Origin: Pedobacter sp. BAL39
Lineage (GTDB): Bacteria; Bacteroidota; Bacteroidia; Sphingobacteriales; Sphingobacteriaceae
Direction of reading: 5' to 3'
DNA length: 64,000 nt
Assembly: GCF_000170795.1 (NCBI RefSeq)
Contig: NZ_ABCM01000025.1
Span: 16,887 to 80,886 of the forward strand
Below, piece by piece: positions 15,642 through 24,203 of the stretch. Under the pieces are notes generated by a model, which had not been told where the DNA came from, made no database searches, and worked only from the letters and a program-made list of their open reading frames with translations. The translations under genes were made by a program, and so were the position numbers. Each line of letters begins with the position of its first letter. Position 1 is the first letter of the stretch.

Positions 15642-18311
15642 ATGAGCATTTCTACAAAATACGATCCGGCAGCAACTGAAGATAAATGGTACAGCTACTG
15701 GATGTCCAAAAAGTTTTTCCATTCTGAGCCTGATGAGCGCGAGCCTTATACGATTGTGATTCCGCCACCGAATGTGACGGGGGTATTACACATGGGCCAT
15801 ATGCTCAACAACACGATTCAGGATGTCCTGATCCGTCGTGCACGTATGCAAGGTAAAAATGCCTGCTGGGTACCAGGAACGGATCACGCATCTATTGCAA
15901 CGGAAGCTAAGGTGGTAGCGATGCTGAAGGAACGTGGGATTGACAAAAAAGACCTGAGCAGGGAAGAGTTTCTGAAATATGCATGGGAGTGGAAGGAGAA
16001 GTACGGAGGAATTATCCTGGAGCAATTGAAGAAGCTTGGTGCGAGCTGCGATTGGGACAGGACGCGTTTCACAATGGAGGATGACCTTTCAGATGCGGTG
16101 ATTGACTCGTTCATTCACCTGTACAAAAAAGGACGGATTTACCGTGGCGTACGGATGGTGAACTGGGATCCTGCGGGAAAAACAGCGGTATCTGATGAAG
16201 AAGTAATCCGTAAAGAGGTTAATCAAAAACTATATTATATCCGGTATACGGTGTCCGGGGGTAACGATCAGGAATTTCTGACGATCGCTACGACACGTCC
16301 GGAGACCATCATGGCGGATGCGGCCATCTGCATCAACCCCAATGATGAACGTTATTTCCACCTGAAGGGTAAGAAGGTTTTTGTACCGCTGATCAACAGG
16401 GAGATTCCTGTGATTGAGGATGAATATGTCACAATGGACTTCGGTACCGGCTGTCTCAAGGTGACACCGGCGCATGACCTGAATGATTACGAGCTTGGTG
16501 TAAAACACAAGCTTCCGGTGATTGACATTCTCAATGATGATGGTACACTGAATGAGCTGGCGGTGATCCTCGTTGGTGAAGATCGCTTTATCGCAAGGAA
16601 GAAGGTCGCCAAACTGCTGGATGAGGCTGGGCACCTGGAGAAGGTCGAAGATTATAAATCGCAGGTGGGTTTCTCGGAACGTACTGATGCGGCCATTGAG
16701 CCGAAGCTTTCCATGCAGTGGTTCTGTAAGATGGATGAAATGGCTAAACCGGCACTGGATGATGTGTTAAATGGTGAGGTGAAGCTTATTCCTGAGAAGT
16801 TTGTGAATACTTACCGCCACTGGATGGAAAATGTGCGCGACTGGAACATCAGTCGGCAGCTATGGTGGGGGCAGCAGATCCCTGCCTGGTATGACGACAA
16901 GGGTAACTGGGTGGTATCTAAAACCAAGGAAGGCGCGCTCGAGGAATTCCTGAAGCTGAAAGACATTGATGGTGTATTTACGGAGGCTGAGGCTGCGGGT
17001 TTCAAAAACCAGCTGGCACCATTCGTTCATCAGGATCCTGATGTGATGGATACCTGGTTCTCCTCGTGGTTATGGCCAATATCTGTATTTGATGGGTTTA
17101 AAAATCCTGACAATAAAGAGATCAACTACTACTATCCGACCAATGATCTGGTTACGGCACCGGAAATTTTATTCTTCTGGGTAGCGAGAATGATCATGGC
17201 TGGACATGAGTTCAGAGGGGCAAAGCCTTTTACCAATGTGTACCTGACGGGTATTGTACGTGATAAGCTCGGCCGTAAGATGTCCAAGTCGCTGGGCAAC
17301 TCGCCGGATCCAATCGGGTTGATTGAGAAATATGGCGCAGATGGTGTAAGGGTAGGGATGCTGTTGTGTTCTCCTGCCGGAAATGACCTGATGTTCGACG
17401 AAAGCTATTGTGAACAAGGGCGTAACTTCGCCAATAAAATATGGAATGCCTTCCGCCTGGTAAAAGGATGGGAGGTCGATGCGTCGTTACCTAACCCTAA
17501 TGGACAGGCGATCCTTTGGTTTGAAAGCCGCTTCAACGAGGCATTGGCAGAGATTGAAGAAAACTTTAAACAATACCGTTTGTCAGAAGCACTGATGACG
17601 TCTTATAAACTGGTATGGGACGATTTCTGTGCCTGGTATCTGGAGATGGTGAAGCCTGCTTATCAGCATCCTATTGATGCAGAAACGCTGCGCGTGACCA
17701 TTGGCTTCTTTGAGAAGATCCTGACCCTGCTGCATCCTTACATGCCTTTCCTTACGGAAGAGTTATGGCACGATGAGCTGTTCGGCGAAAAAGAGGAAAT
17801 GGATTGCTGTATCGTAGCTTCCTATCCAACTGTTGGCGCTTCAGATGCACAGCTGCTGAAAGATGTGGATGTGGTGAAAGGCCTGGTTGCTGAAATCAGA
17901 AATGTACGCAACACCAAGCAGATCTCTCCAAAAGAAGCGTTGCCACTGTGTATTAAAGTGAATTCGGCTATCGATTATAAAAAATGGCTGAACATCATCT
18001 CCAAGCTGGCAAACATCAGCGATGTGGAGTTTGTTGCGGATAAAGTGGCCGGGGCCGCGGGTTTTATGGTAGGGAACGACGAGTTCTTTATCCAGCTGAA
18101 TGAAACCATAGATGTGGAAGCAGAGAAAGAAAGGCTGACCGCTGAACTGACTTACCTGCAAGGATTCCTTAAATCGGTAGATGCTAAACTTGGTAATGAG
18201 CGTTTCGTGCAGAATGCCAAACCGGAAATCATTCAGAATGAAAGAAATAAAAAGGCAGATGCGGAAGCTAAAATAGCAATCATAGAAAGCCAAATGGCAT
18301 CTTTGGTGTAG
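15642..18311 (+). CDS. valS: valine--tRNA ligase
   Basis: 889 residues from the ATG at 15642. A class I synthetase with HMGH (50-53; the HIGH signature) in PPPNVTGVLHMGHM and KMSKS at 546-550. The editing domain follows the first signature (TIATTRPETIMADAAICINP), and the tRNA-binding helical domain and C-terminal coiled-coil arm (EAEKERLTAELTYLQGFL) follow the second. It charges tRNA-Val. The other frame start at 15612 lies inside the -7 box and is rejected. It is flanked on both sides by structured repeat elements. Confidence 0.98.
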   Translation: MSISTKYDPAATEDKWYSYWMSKKFFHSEPDEREPYTIVIPPPNVTGVLHMGHMLNNTIQDVLIRRARMQGKNACWVPGTDHASIATEAKVVAMLKERGIDKKDLSREEFLKYAWEWKEKYGGIILEQLKKLGASCDWDRTRFTMEDDLSDAVIDSFIHLYKKGRIYRGVRMVNWDPAGKTAVSDEEVIRKEVNQKLYYIRYTVSGGNDQEFLTIATTRPETIMADAAICINPNDERYFHLKGKKVFVPLINREIPVIEDEYVTMDFGTGCLKVTPAHDLNDYELGVKHKLPVIDILNDDGTLNELAVILVGEDRFIARKKVAKLLDEAGHLEKVEDYKSQVGFSERTDAAIEPKLSMQWFCKMDEMAKPALDDVLNGEVKLIPEKFVNTYRHWMENVRDWNISRQLWWGQQIPAWYDDKGNWVVSKTKEGALEEFLKLKDIDGVFTEAEAAGFKNQLAPFVHQDPDVMDTWFSSWLWPISVFDGFKNPDNKEINYYYPTNDLVTAPEILFFWVARMIMAGHEFRGAKPFTNVYLTGIVRDKLGRKMSKSLGNSPDPIGLIEKYGADGVRVGMLLCSPAGNDLMFDESYCEQGRNFANKIWNAFRLVKGWEVDASLPNPNGQAILWFESRFNEALAEIEENFKQYRLSEALMTSYKLVWDDFCAWYLEMVKPAYQHPIDAETLRVTIGFFEKILTLLHPYMPFLTEELWHDELFGEKEEMDCCIVASYPTVGASDAQLLKDVDVVKGLVAEIRNVRNTKQISPKEALPLCIKVNSAIDYKKWLNIISKLANISDVEFVADKVAGAAGFMVGNDEFFIQLNETIDVEAEKERLTAELTYLQGFLKSVDAKLGNERFVQNAKPEIIQNERNKKADAEAKIAIIESQMASLV

Positions 18312-18337
18312 CTGCCAGCTGCTCGCTGTTGAAGGTT

Positions 18338-18420
18338 AAAAAAAGACCTGTATACGCTTCGGACTCAAAATCTTTTGAAGGAAAGATTTTACATGTCCTC
18401 ATCGTACGCAGGTCTTTTTT
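18338..18420. repeat. structured inverted-repeat element, copy 2 (possible bidirectional terminator or RNA)
   Basis: Same architecture as copy 1. The outer stem GACCTG (18345-18350) pairs with CAGGTC (18409-18414), then a T-G wobble, the same A-C mismatch (18352/18407) and TACG / CGTA. The core 18355-18404 is identical to copy 1, with inner stem GGAC / GTCC and apical AAAATCTTT / AAAGATTTT around TGAAGG. It lies 26 bases after the valS stop and faces the convergent siderophore-interacting gene, with T-runs on both strands. Confidence 0.75.
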
Positions 18421-18596
18421 TGTCAGCACCATTTTTGGATGCCCATCTTGTTATGAGGCGTAATTCGCCATAGAAGCCAGTCTTTTTATGGAGGTTAATC
18501 TTGTGATGTTAAGTTTAGCATCTTATGCTGGTCTACGTGTTATTATAGTTGCGAACTATGTAGTTTACATGTTGTGCGGGTCTGCAGTATTGTAAA

Positions 18597-19358
18597 TTAG
18601 CTGGTTTTCCTGTCTTGCTGTCTTTCAGACTGAGATTGATCTTCTGATACTCCTTTCTTCCAGTAGCCGTAAGCGGAGAGTTCTTCCCGCCGGATGCCTA
18701 TTTCCGTAAAATAATTTCTCAGATGTCTGACCACTCCGGCTTCAGCAGCGGTAAAGATATATCTGGTGCTGTACGAGGGGATGAGCACATTGGTGACGGC
18801 TTCCAGCAGGATGTCGAGATTATGGGGCTCGCCAAAGATCCATTTGATCTCTACCTGTGAATTGGTTTTTATGGGCAGCATGTCTTCAGGATCATGAACA
18901 TGGATCAATGCAATGCCTTTGGCTTCCGCAGGCAGGGTTTCCAGCATCACGCTGATGACTGGTAAAGCAGTATGGTCGCCTGCCAGCAGGTACCAGTCGG
19001 CTGCAGGATACAGGGCGCTGGTTTTATCTTTCATGGCCACTTCCAGCTGATCACCTTCCCGGGCATTGATGGCCCAGGCAGAGGCCGGCCCTTCATCACC
19101 ATGTGCAACGAAGTCGATCGTCATTTCCGCGGCTTCCATGTCGAGTGCACGGAGCGTATAGGTTCTTCGCGAGATGTGCTGTTCCGGGGCTTTTGCCGGT
19201 ATGAATATCTTGTTGTTCGCGCCTACAGTGAGGTGGGCAAACTGAGGGAGGTCTGCACCGGTCAGGACAACTCTGATATAGTGTGGTGTGAGGAATTGTT
19301 TTCGTTTTAAGCTGAGTGTGCCGCGGATCACTCCCGGGCTGATGTTGACGTCTTTCAT
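18597..19358 (-). CDS. siderophore-interacting protein (FAD-binding ferric reductase type)
   Basis: 253 residues. The FAD-binding motif RRTYTLR (64-70) and the family block DFVAHGDEGPASAWA (82-96) are followed by the NAD(P)H-binding half (LLAGDHTALPVISVML) and a C-terminal AYGYWKKG typical of this family (ViuB/FpuA-like). It reduces ferric siderophores in the cytoplasm to release iron. It is divergently paired with the AraC regulator at 19455 (96-base gap), which probably controls it. The C-terminal tail after GYWKKG is Gln/Ser-rich and unusual. Confidence 0.92.
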   Translation of the reverse strand: MKDVNISPGVIRGTLSLKRKQFLTPHYIRVVLTGADLPQFAHLTVGANNKIFIPAKAPEQHISRRTYTLRALDMEAAEMTIDFVAHGDEGPASAWAINAREGDQLEVAMKDKTSALYPAADWYLLAGDHTALPVISVMLETLPAEAKGIALIHVHDPEDMLPIKTNSQVEIKWIFGEPHNLDILLEAVTNVLIPSYSTRYIFTAAEAGVVRHLRNYFTEIGIRREELSAYGYWKKGVSEDQSQSERQQDRKTS

Positions 19359-19454
19359 TTGCGATAGTCAGTTTATTGATTTGTTAAGGGACAAAGTTTG
19401 ACATTACTATGGGGGTAGTTCAGGTATGATTTTATTATTTTTAGGTATATTTTC

Positions 19455-20336
19455 ATGATGGCACAAGAACGGCAATTTGATTCCCTGGTGATTACAGCGC
19501 AGGAAGTAACACATGTGGAGAAGCATCTGCACATTCACAATTACTATCAGTTTATTTTCATCAAATCGGGTCGGGGGAAACATCACCTGAATGGCGAAGT
19601 GATGACGTTCGGACCCGGGGATCTGTTTTTTGTAAGTCCTCAGGATGAACATTCATTTGAAATTGATACAGTTTCTGAACTGATCAATGTACGTTTTTCT
19701 GAATACGGTAAGGGAAAGCTGAAAACTCTGCAGAAGGCCTGGACAGAAGAATTTGCGGGTCTGAAGAAGGGGCGGTCATTGCTGAACATCAAAGTTACCT
19801 TTTCAGCACAGGACCTGCTTGTGGTAGAGCGGATTTTTGAACTGCTGGCCCTGCTCAAAGATGAGGTGCAACATAATGAAGCTGTCATTTATATTCAGCT
19901 GATTGCCTTAGTGTCTCTGATTGAGCGGAACCTCAGTTATGGTACTGGCACTATTGCGGAGCTTAAAGTGGCACCAGACCGGAGAAAGTCGGTTGAATTG
20001 CTCCTGTCATACATCAACAGGCACATCTCCCAACCAGAAAAGCTTAGTGCTGCAGCGCTTGCTGCCAAACATGGTCTTTCTGTCCATTACATTGGTTTGT
20101 ATTTCAAACAGCATCTGGGGATGAATCTGCAGGCATACATTAACGAGTGCAGACAAACGATTATTGCAAGGAAATTGCTACAGGGATCGGCATCCATTGC
20201 TGAGCTGGCTGCGGAGTTTAATTTTACGGATGTAAGCCACTTCAACAAGCGGTTCAAACAACATTGGGGCCTTAGTCCGCGGCAGTACAGGCTTAGTCGG
20301 CTTCGTTCTCCTGAGCCTGATCTACAAATTCTTTGA
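19455..20336 (+). CDS. AraC family transcriptional regulator
   Basis: 293 residues. The N-terminal cupin-like sensor domain holds the His-rich block HLHIHNYYQFIFIKSG and the GPGDLFFVSP turn. The C-terminal double helix-turn-helix (about 185-290) has AAALAAKHGLSVHYIGLYFKQ and the second helix AELAAEFNFTDVSHFNKRFKQHWG. It would bind the shared 96-base region with the siderophore-interacting gene and regulate it; the ligand is unknown. Two in-tandem ATGs are possible starts. Its last 44 bases overlap the DUF6965 gene on the other strand. Confidence 0.9.
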   Translation: MMAQERQFDSLVITAQEVTHVEKHLHIHNYYQFIFIKSGRGKHHLNGEVMTFGPGDLFFVSPQDEHSFEIDTVSELINVRFSEYGKGKLKTLQKAWTEEFAGLKKGRSLLNIKVTFSAQDLLVVERIFELLALLKDEVQHNEAVIYIQLIALVSLIERNLSYGTGTIAELKVAPDRRKSVELLLSYINRHISQPEKLSAAALAAKHGLSVHYIGLYFKQHLGMNLQAYINECRQTIIARKLLQGSASIAELAAEFNFTDVSHFNKRFKQHWGLSPRQYRLSRLRSPEPDLQIL

Positions 20337-20514
20337 TCTTCAGCAGACGGTCGTAGAAGCACTCATAGGGCCGCACATTACCGTAGATTTTCAGCACATT
20401 CAGATGCGTATCCACGCAATGGGCCACATCGTTGAGCTTGGTTCCTGGATATAGTTCCAGGGTCTTTGGTAGTTCAATACCTGAAAAATAGTCTTCTAAT
20501 TCTGCGACGGTCAT
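20293..20514 (-). CDS. DUF6965 domain small protein
   Basis: 73 residues: TVAELEDYFSGIELPKTLELYPGT and a helical C-terminal half with YECFYDRLLKIKEFVDQ. This matches the small DUF6965 proteins found across Bacteroidota; function unknown. It ends 44 bases inside the 3' end of the AraC gene, tail to tail. A full -7 box (20519-20526) is only 4 bases upstream of its ATG, so its mRNA may be leaderless. Confidence 0.75.
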   Translation of the reverse strand: MTVAELEDYFSGIELPKTLELYPGTKLNDVAHCVDTHLNVLKIYGNVRPYECFYDRLLKIKEFVDQAQENEAD

Positions 20515-20518
20515 ATGG

Positions 20519-20526
20519 CAAAGATA
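20519..20526 (-). promoter_or_regulatory. -7 box (TATCTTTG) for the DUF6965 gene
   Basis: Reverse strand TATCTTTG matches TAnnTTTG and lies 4 bases from the ATG at 20514. Confidence 0.55.
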
Positions 20527-20580
20527 CTAAATTGAGTAGGCTGAATGAAGGTTGTTGATAATTGAATGATCAATCAGTCT

Positions 20581-20640
20581 GTCAGTAGTTCAGTCATTCG
20601 GTCAGTAGATCAATCATTCGGTTAGTCATCCCATTATTCA
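20581..20640. repeat. 20-nt degenerate tandem repeat
   Basis: Units at 20581-20600 and 20601-20620 differ at two positions (GTCAGTAG-T/A-TCA-G/A-TCATTCG). A third unit (20621-20640) is more diverged. The repeat is intergenic, between the DUF6965 and HsdR_N genes. Confidence 0.7.
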
Positions 20641-20714
20641 GTTGTTTGGTCAGCAATCGGGATGTCTGGAAACCGGAAGCCGCTGATGTGATGTTCGTAG
20701 ATGTATGCCTGATT

Positions 20715-21176
20715 TTAAAGCGCTGTATATTCAGGTAGCTCCTGACTGAAACAGAATCTCTCCTCCAGGTGATCAATTTGTGCATAACAATGTCTCAGAC
20801 CATTGGTAACGACCAGCCATTTTGCCTTATGTACAGAATTGTAACGGGCGGCCTGATCAAATACTGCCTGTGTGATGCTGACGGAGGGGGCTTTACATTC
20901 AATCACCATGATGCGTTGCCCATCTGTATTGAAGATGACAATGTCACTTCTCTTTTGAAGCTGGTTCAGGTTCAGTCCTCCTTCAATCTGTATCAGTGAT
21001 TTCGGGAATTTTTTCTCCAGGATCAGGTATTGGATAAAGTGCTGTCTCACCCATTCTTCGGGAGTCAGCACGAGGTGTTTTTTACGTACTTCATCAAAAA
21101 TGAAATGCCTGTTGTCCTTTAGCGTGATCCGGAAAGGGTAGGGCGGTAGGTTGAGTGCAGTGGGTGTAAATGCCAT
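20715..21176 (-). CDS. orphan type I restriction HsdR N-terminal-domain protein
   Basis: 153 residues from the ATG at 21176; the TTG at 21185 overlaps the -7 box and is rejected. The chain has the HSDR_N nuclease core: EEWVRQHFIQYLILEKKFPKSLIQIEGG, then the PD-(D/E)XK part KRSDIVIFNTDGQRIMVIECKAP (Asp, Glu-x-Lys). No helicase domain and no hsdM or hsdS genes are nearby. Such stand-alone proteins are widespread in Bacteroidota; substrate and role are unknown. It is divergent from holA with 57 bases between the start codons. Confidence 0.85.
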   Translation of the reverse strand: MAFTPTALNLPPYPFRITLKDNRHFIFDEVRKKHLVLTPEEWVRQHFIQYLILEKKFPKSLIQIEGGLNLNQLQKRSDIVIFNTDGQRIMVIECKAPSVSITQAVFDQAARYNSVHKAKWLVVTNGLRHCYAQIDHLEERFCFSQELPEYTAL

Positions 21177-21182
21177 TATGTG

Positions 21183-21190
21183 CAAAAATA
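21183..21190 (-). promoter_or_regulatory. -7 box (TATTTTTG) for the HsdR_N gene
   Basis: Reverse strand TATTTTTG, 6 bases from the ATG at 21176. This implies a near-leaderless transcript and rules out the overlapping TTG start. Confidence 0.55.
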
Positions 21191-21216
21191 ACCTTTAATA
21201 TTTAGTTTTTAGCCGT

Positions 21217-21224
21217 TACATTTG
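21217..21224 (+). promoter_or_regulatory. -7 box (TACATTTG) for holA
   Basis: TACATTTG ends 9 bases before the ATG at 21234. A TTG at 21222 lies inside the box, which decides the holA start. Confidence 0.55.
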
Positions 21225-21233
21225 GATAAATAT

Positions 21234-22259
21234 ATGAGTGCTGCCGACATAATCAAAGATATCAAAGCGAGAAAGTTCAAACCTGTCTATCTCTTACATG
21301 GGGAAGAACCTTACTATATAGACCAGATTATCCATTATATGGAGGAACATATCCTGAACGATATGGAAAAGGGCTTCAATCAGACGGTACTTTACGGAAA
21401 GGATACCGATATGGCTACAATCATGAATGCGGCCAAGCGCTTTCCGATGATGTCTGATTATCAGTTGATTGTGGTCAAGGAGGCTCAGGATCTTAAATGG
21501 GCAAAGGAAACAGAGGGAAGTAGTAAAGAAGCCGGATTTGTACTCAGTTACTTTGAGAAGCCATTGCCCAGCACAATCCTGGTGCTGGGCTATAAATATG
21601 CGAATTTCGACAAGCGGAAGAAGATTTATAAGGCCATTGATAAGAGCGGTGTTGTCTTCCAGTCGGATTTGGTGCGTGATTACAAGCTGGCGGGCTGGAT
21701 TGATGACCTGGTAAAAGAGAAAGGGTATAAGATAGCACCGCAGGCGTCGGCACTGATGGCGGAATATCTTGGTACTGACCTGTCCAAGATTTCCAATGAG
21801 CTGGAGAAGCTGATGCTCAACATCAGCAAAGAAACAATTATTGATACAGACCTTGTTCAGAAAAATATCGGTATCAGTAAAGAATATAACGTATTCGAGC
21901 TCCAGAAGGCACTGGCGTCGCGAAATGTATTAAAATGTAACCAGATCATCAATTACTTTGCTGACAATCCCAAGGCAAACCCAATGGTGATGGTAATGGC
22001 CAACCTGAACGCCTATTTTACAAAAATACTAAAGTATCATTACCTGCAGAATAAAGGTGACGCCGCTAAGGAACTGGGCGTCAATCCCTATTTTGTGAAG
22101 GATTATGAAGCTGCTGCCCGGAGTTACAATCTGAACAAAACTTTCGATATCATCAGTTTGCTCAGGGAGTACGACCTCAAGAGTAAGGGCGTCGATAGCA
22201 CAGGAAATACCACGGATGGTGAGCTGCTAAAAGAGCTGCTTTTCAAAATGATCCATTAA
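21234..22259 (+). CDS. holA: DNA polymerase III subunit delta
   Basis: 341 residues from the ATG at 21234, chosen because the alternative TTG lies within the promoter. The N-terminal AAA+-like domain starts KFKPVYLLHGEEPYYIDQI. The clamp-loader signature follows: SELEKLMLNI in the lid, NVFELQKALASRN and the collar helices near the C-terminus. Delta opens the beta sliding clamp during loading by the tau/gamma complex. It is a single gene, divergent from the HsdR_N gene. Confidence 0.93.
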   Translation: MSAADIIKDIKARKFKPVYLLHGEEPYYIDQIIHYMEEHILNDMEKGFNQTVLYGKDTDMATIMNAAKRFPMMSDYQLIVVKEAQDLKWAKETEGSSKEAGFVLSYFEKPLPSTILVLGYKYANFDKRKKIYKAIDKSGVVFQSDLVRDYKLAGWIDDLVKEKGYKIAPQASALMAEYLGTDLSKISNELEKLMLNISKETIIDTDLVQKNIGISKEYNVFELQKALASRNVLKCNQIINYFADNPKANPMVMVMANLNAYFTKILKYHYLQNKGDAAKELGVNPYFVKDYEAAARSYNLNKTFDIISLLREYDLKSKGVDSTGNTTDGELLKELLFKMIH

Positions 22260-22393
22260 TCATTCATTCCTATTTTTTACCAAAAAGGACATTTACACAT
22301 CCCGGAAAGCGATGTGCGTCGCTTTTGTTGAGTATCATAGTGCAATCGTTGCTGAATTTGTTTCGACAAGATGAAGATTCAGCAGCAGTTCTA

Positions 22394-22723
22394 TTAATGT
22401 GAGGAAACTGCCTTTAGGCCAATGATGGAACAGATCAGCGTAGTAATGAAGATTATCCGCCAAAAGCTGGCTGGTTCATTGAAAACGAGAATACCCACCA
22501 ATACGGTCCCAACTGCACCAATTCCTGTCCATACGGCATATGCTGTTCCGATAGGTAAGGTCTGCGTCGCCTTGAGCAACAGGAGCATGCTAATGGAGAG
22601 ACAGATGAGGAATCCCGCTCCCCAGATGATAGCAGTATTTCCTGTGGTTTCTTTCATTTTTCCGAGGCAGGACGCAAATGCTACTTCAAACAATCCTGCA
22701 ATAATCAAAAATATCCAGTTCAT
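22394..22723 (-). CDS. small multidrug resistance (SMR) family transporter, SugE/Gdx-like
   Basis: 109 residues from the ATG at 22723, with four membrane helices. The key SMR glutamate is Glu13 in GLFEVAFAS. GTAYAVWTGIGAVGTVLVG and FNEPASFWRIIFI are the family signature. The AVWTGIGAVG pattern and helix 1 resemble Gdx/SugE guanidinium exporters more than EmrE, but this is not decisive. No guanidine riboswitch was seen in the short upstream region. It follows a Crp-type regulator gene on the same strand (53-base gap), which may control it. Confidence 0.88.
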   Translation of the reverse strand: MNWIFLIIAGLFEVAFASCLGKMKETTGNTAIIWGAGFLICLSISMLLLLKATQTLPIGTAYAVWTGIGAVGTVLVGILVFNEPASFWRIIFITTLICSIIGLKAVSSH

Positions 22724-22776
22724 GATGCAAAGCTCCGCAATCTGCAGGGGAATGTAGCTAAACAAATGATAAGAAA

Positions 22777-23343
22777 TTACCTGATCCCAGCGCGTATCCG
22801 GCTTAATGATACTGGTGTAATGCCAAGATAGGAGGCAATGTAGCTCAGCTGAACTCTCTTTAACAGCTCTGGATGATGTTGCATCAGTTCCTTATAACGG
22901 TCGCCGGCATTGAAGAGCAATCTGGAAATCAATCGCTCTTCTACTTTGATGATTTCCTTTTCGACGAGCTTCCGACCCCAGTTAGCAATCTCTATATCGG
23001 TGTTGTAAAGCAACTCAAGGTTTGGATGCGCGATCTCATAAAGTATACTGTTTTCCAACAGCTCCACACTCTCGTATCCGCATGTGCCTTTCATGTAACT
23101 GTTGTAAGACAACGCAGAACTCCCTTCCATACCAAACCAAAAGGTCACATCTGTAGTAGCTGACTGATTGTAAGCCCTGGCTACGCCGGATTTGATAAAG
23201 TAAAGGGTTTTATCGATTTCATGCTGTCGGAAAAGGTGCGTGCCACGAGGATGTTTGACTTCCTGAAATTCGGCAATAAGCCTTTTCATTGACTGTTCAG
23301 AAAGGGGCATGATGTCAGTGATGATTTCTTCTAGCAGGTACAT
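22777..23343 (-). CDS. Crp/Fnr family transcriptional regulator
   Basis: 188 residues from the ATG at 23343. The N-terminal cyclic-nucleotide-binding-like beta barrel holds RGTHLFRQHEIDKTLYFIKSG. The dimer helix is followed by a short helix-turn-helix, LSYIASYLGITPVSLSRIR, typical of the Bacteroidota subgroup lacking FNR cysteines. The ligand is unknown. It is probably co-transcribed with the downstream SMR exporter. Confidence 0.9.
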   Translation of the reverse strand: MYLLEEIITDIMPLSEQSMKRLIAEFQEVKHPRGTHLFRQHEIDKTLYFIKSGVARAYNQSATTDVTFWFGMEGSSALSYNSYMKGTCGYESVELLENSILYEIAHPNLELLYNTDIEIANWGRKLVEKEIIKVEERLISRLLFNAGDRYKELMQHHPELLKRVQLSYIASYLGITPVSLSRIRAGIR

Positions 23344-23423
23344 ACCAGGCCTTGTTGATGATCTGTAAATATAGACAATTTGGAAGGTTATGGATGTGGT
23401 TCTTGCATAGATTGCATTGGCCA

Positions 23424-23455
23424 TAAAAAAACCGAAGCAGCATCAGCCGCTTCAG
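23424..23455 (-). terminator. terminator after the first DoxX gene
   Basis: On the reverse strand GAAGCGGC-TGAT-GCTGCTTC (one mismatch) is followed by GG and a run of seven T. It lies 40 bases past the DoxX stop. Confidence 0.6.
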
Positions 23456-23494
23456 TTCCGGGTTATTATCTGTGTGTTTGAGGATTCGTGTAAG

Positions 23495-23932
23495 CTAAGC
23501 GGCCGGATGCTCTTCATGTTCAATGGAAAGCATGCCATCTCCTTCTATCATAAAACAGATTAGGCCAGCAAATACAATCACCGCAAGCCATATCTGTGAA
23601 TATGGACTGAGTATACTTTGAGAGAGATCGACAAATACCAGGGAAACCAGCAGTATCGGCAAGTTGAGGAGGCAGAATAACCTTGTGTGGGAACCCAGGA
23701 CAATCAGGATGCCACCCACCAGGTGTAATACGATGATGACGTGTGCCAGAAGGCTGATGGAAACAGAGGCGCCTAATTGAGAACCTTCCATCAAATCTGT
23801 AAAAGCATGAAGGTTGAGTGCAAAGGCAATGCCTTTCCAGATCAATACGATCCCCAGGACTATTCTTAAATAGTCTACCCATTTTGGATGATGCTGATCA
23901 CCCCATTGCTGAATTTTAGTGAGTAGTTTCAT
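23495..23932 (-). CDS. DoxX-family membrane protein, copy 1
   Basis: 145 residues with four membrane segments after a short amphipathic start (KLLTKIQQWGDQHHPKWVDYLRI). LGIVLIWKGIAFALN and GGILIVLGSHTRLFCLLN match the DoxX/DUF417-like membrane family, often linked to redox or stress functions. It is a tandem paralogue of the gene at 24204, about 70% identical by eye over 140 ungapped positions. Even the 5' leaders share ATAAACGT before the ATG. It has its own terminator. Confidence 0.8.
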   Translation of the reverse strand: MKLLTKIQQWGDQHHPKWVDYLRIVLGIVLIWKGIAFALNLHAFTDLMEGSQLGASVSISLLAHVIIVLHLVGGILIVLGSHTRLFCLLNLPILLVSLVFVDLSQSILSPYSQIWLAVIVFAGLICFMIEGDGMLSIEHEEHPAA

Positions 23933-24137
23933 GACGTTTATATTTTGGTGAAGGATGAATTCCTTAGTATAAATCTAGGGAGTCACCTGTTTTTTTTACA
24001 TGATGCGCGTCATGCTTTGTGATTGCAGTAGTCACAAAATCAAGTTGGTACTGATCACGAATTGCGGATATTCATCTTCACACGCTCAGAGGACATTATT
24101 CGGGGCTGAAGCAAGGTCTGTTAGTAGGCCAGGTGGT

Positions 24138-24170
24138 ATAAAAAAGGGCCGTGTGGAAACCACACAACCC
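24138..24170 (-). terminator. strand-specific terminator after the second DoxX gene
   Basis: On the reverse strand GGGTTGTGTGG-TTT-CCACACGGCCC pairs throughout using two U-G wobbles, then TTTTTT. On the forward strand the same positions are C-A mismatches, so the hairpin favours the DoxX direction. Confidence 0.7.
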
Positions 24171-24203
24171 TAACATCTACTGTTTATCTATGAAAGTTCA
24201 AAG

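Noticed and set aside
21222..21233. Upstream TTG start for holA
   Set aside because: It lies inside the TACATTTG -7 box; the ATG at 21234 is used.
22261..22393. Possible guanidine riboswitch linked to the SMR gene
   Set aside because: This DNA is downstream of the SMR gene, and the true upstream region (22724-22776) is too short and lacks the conserved riboswitch blocks.
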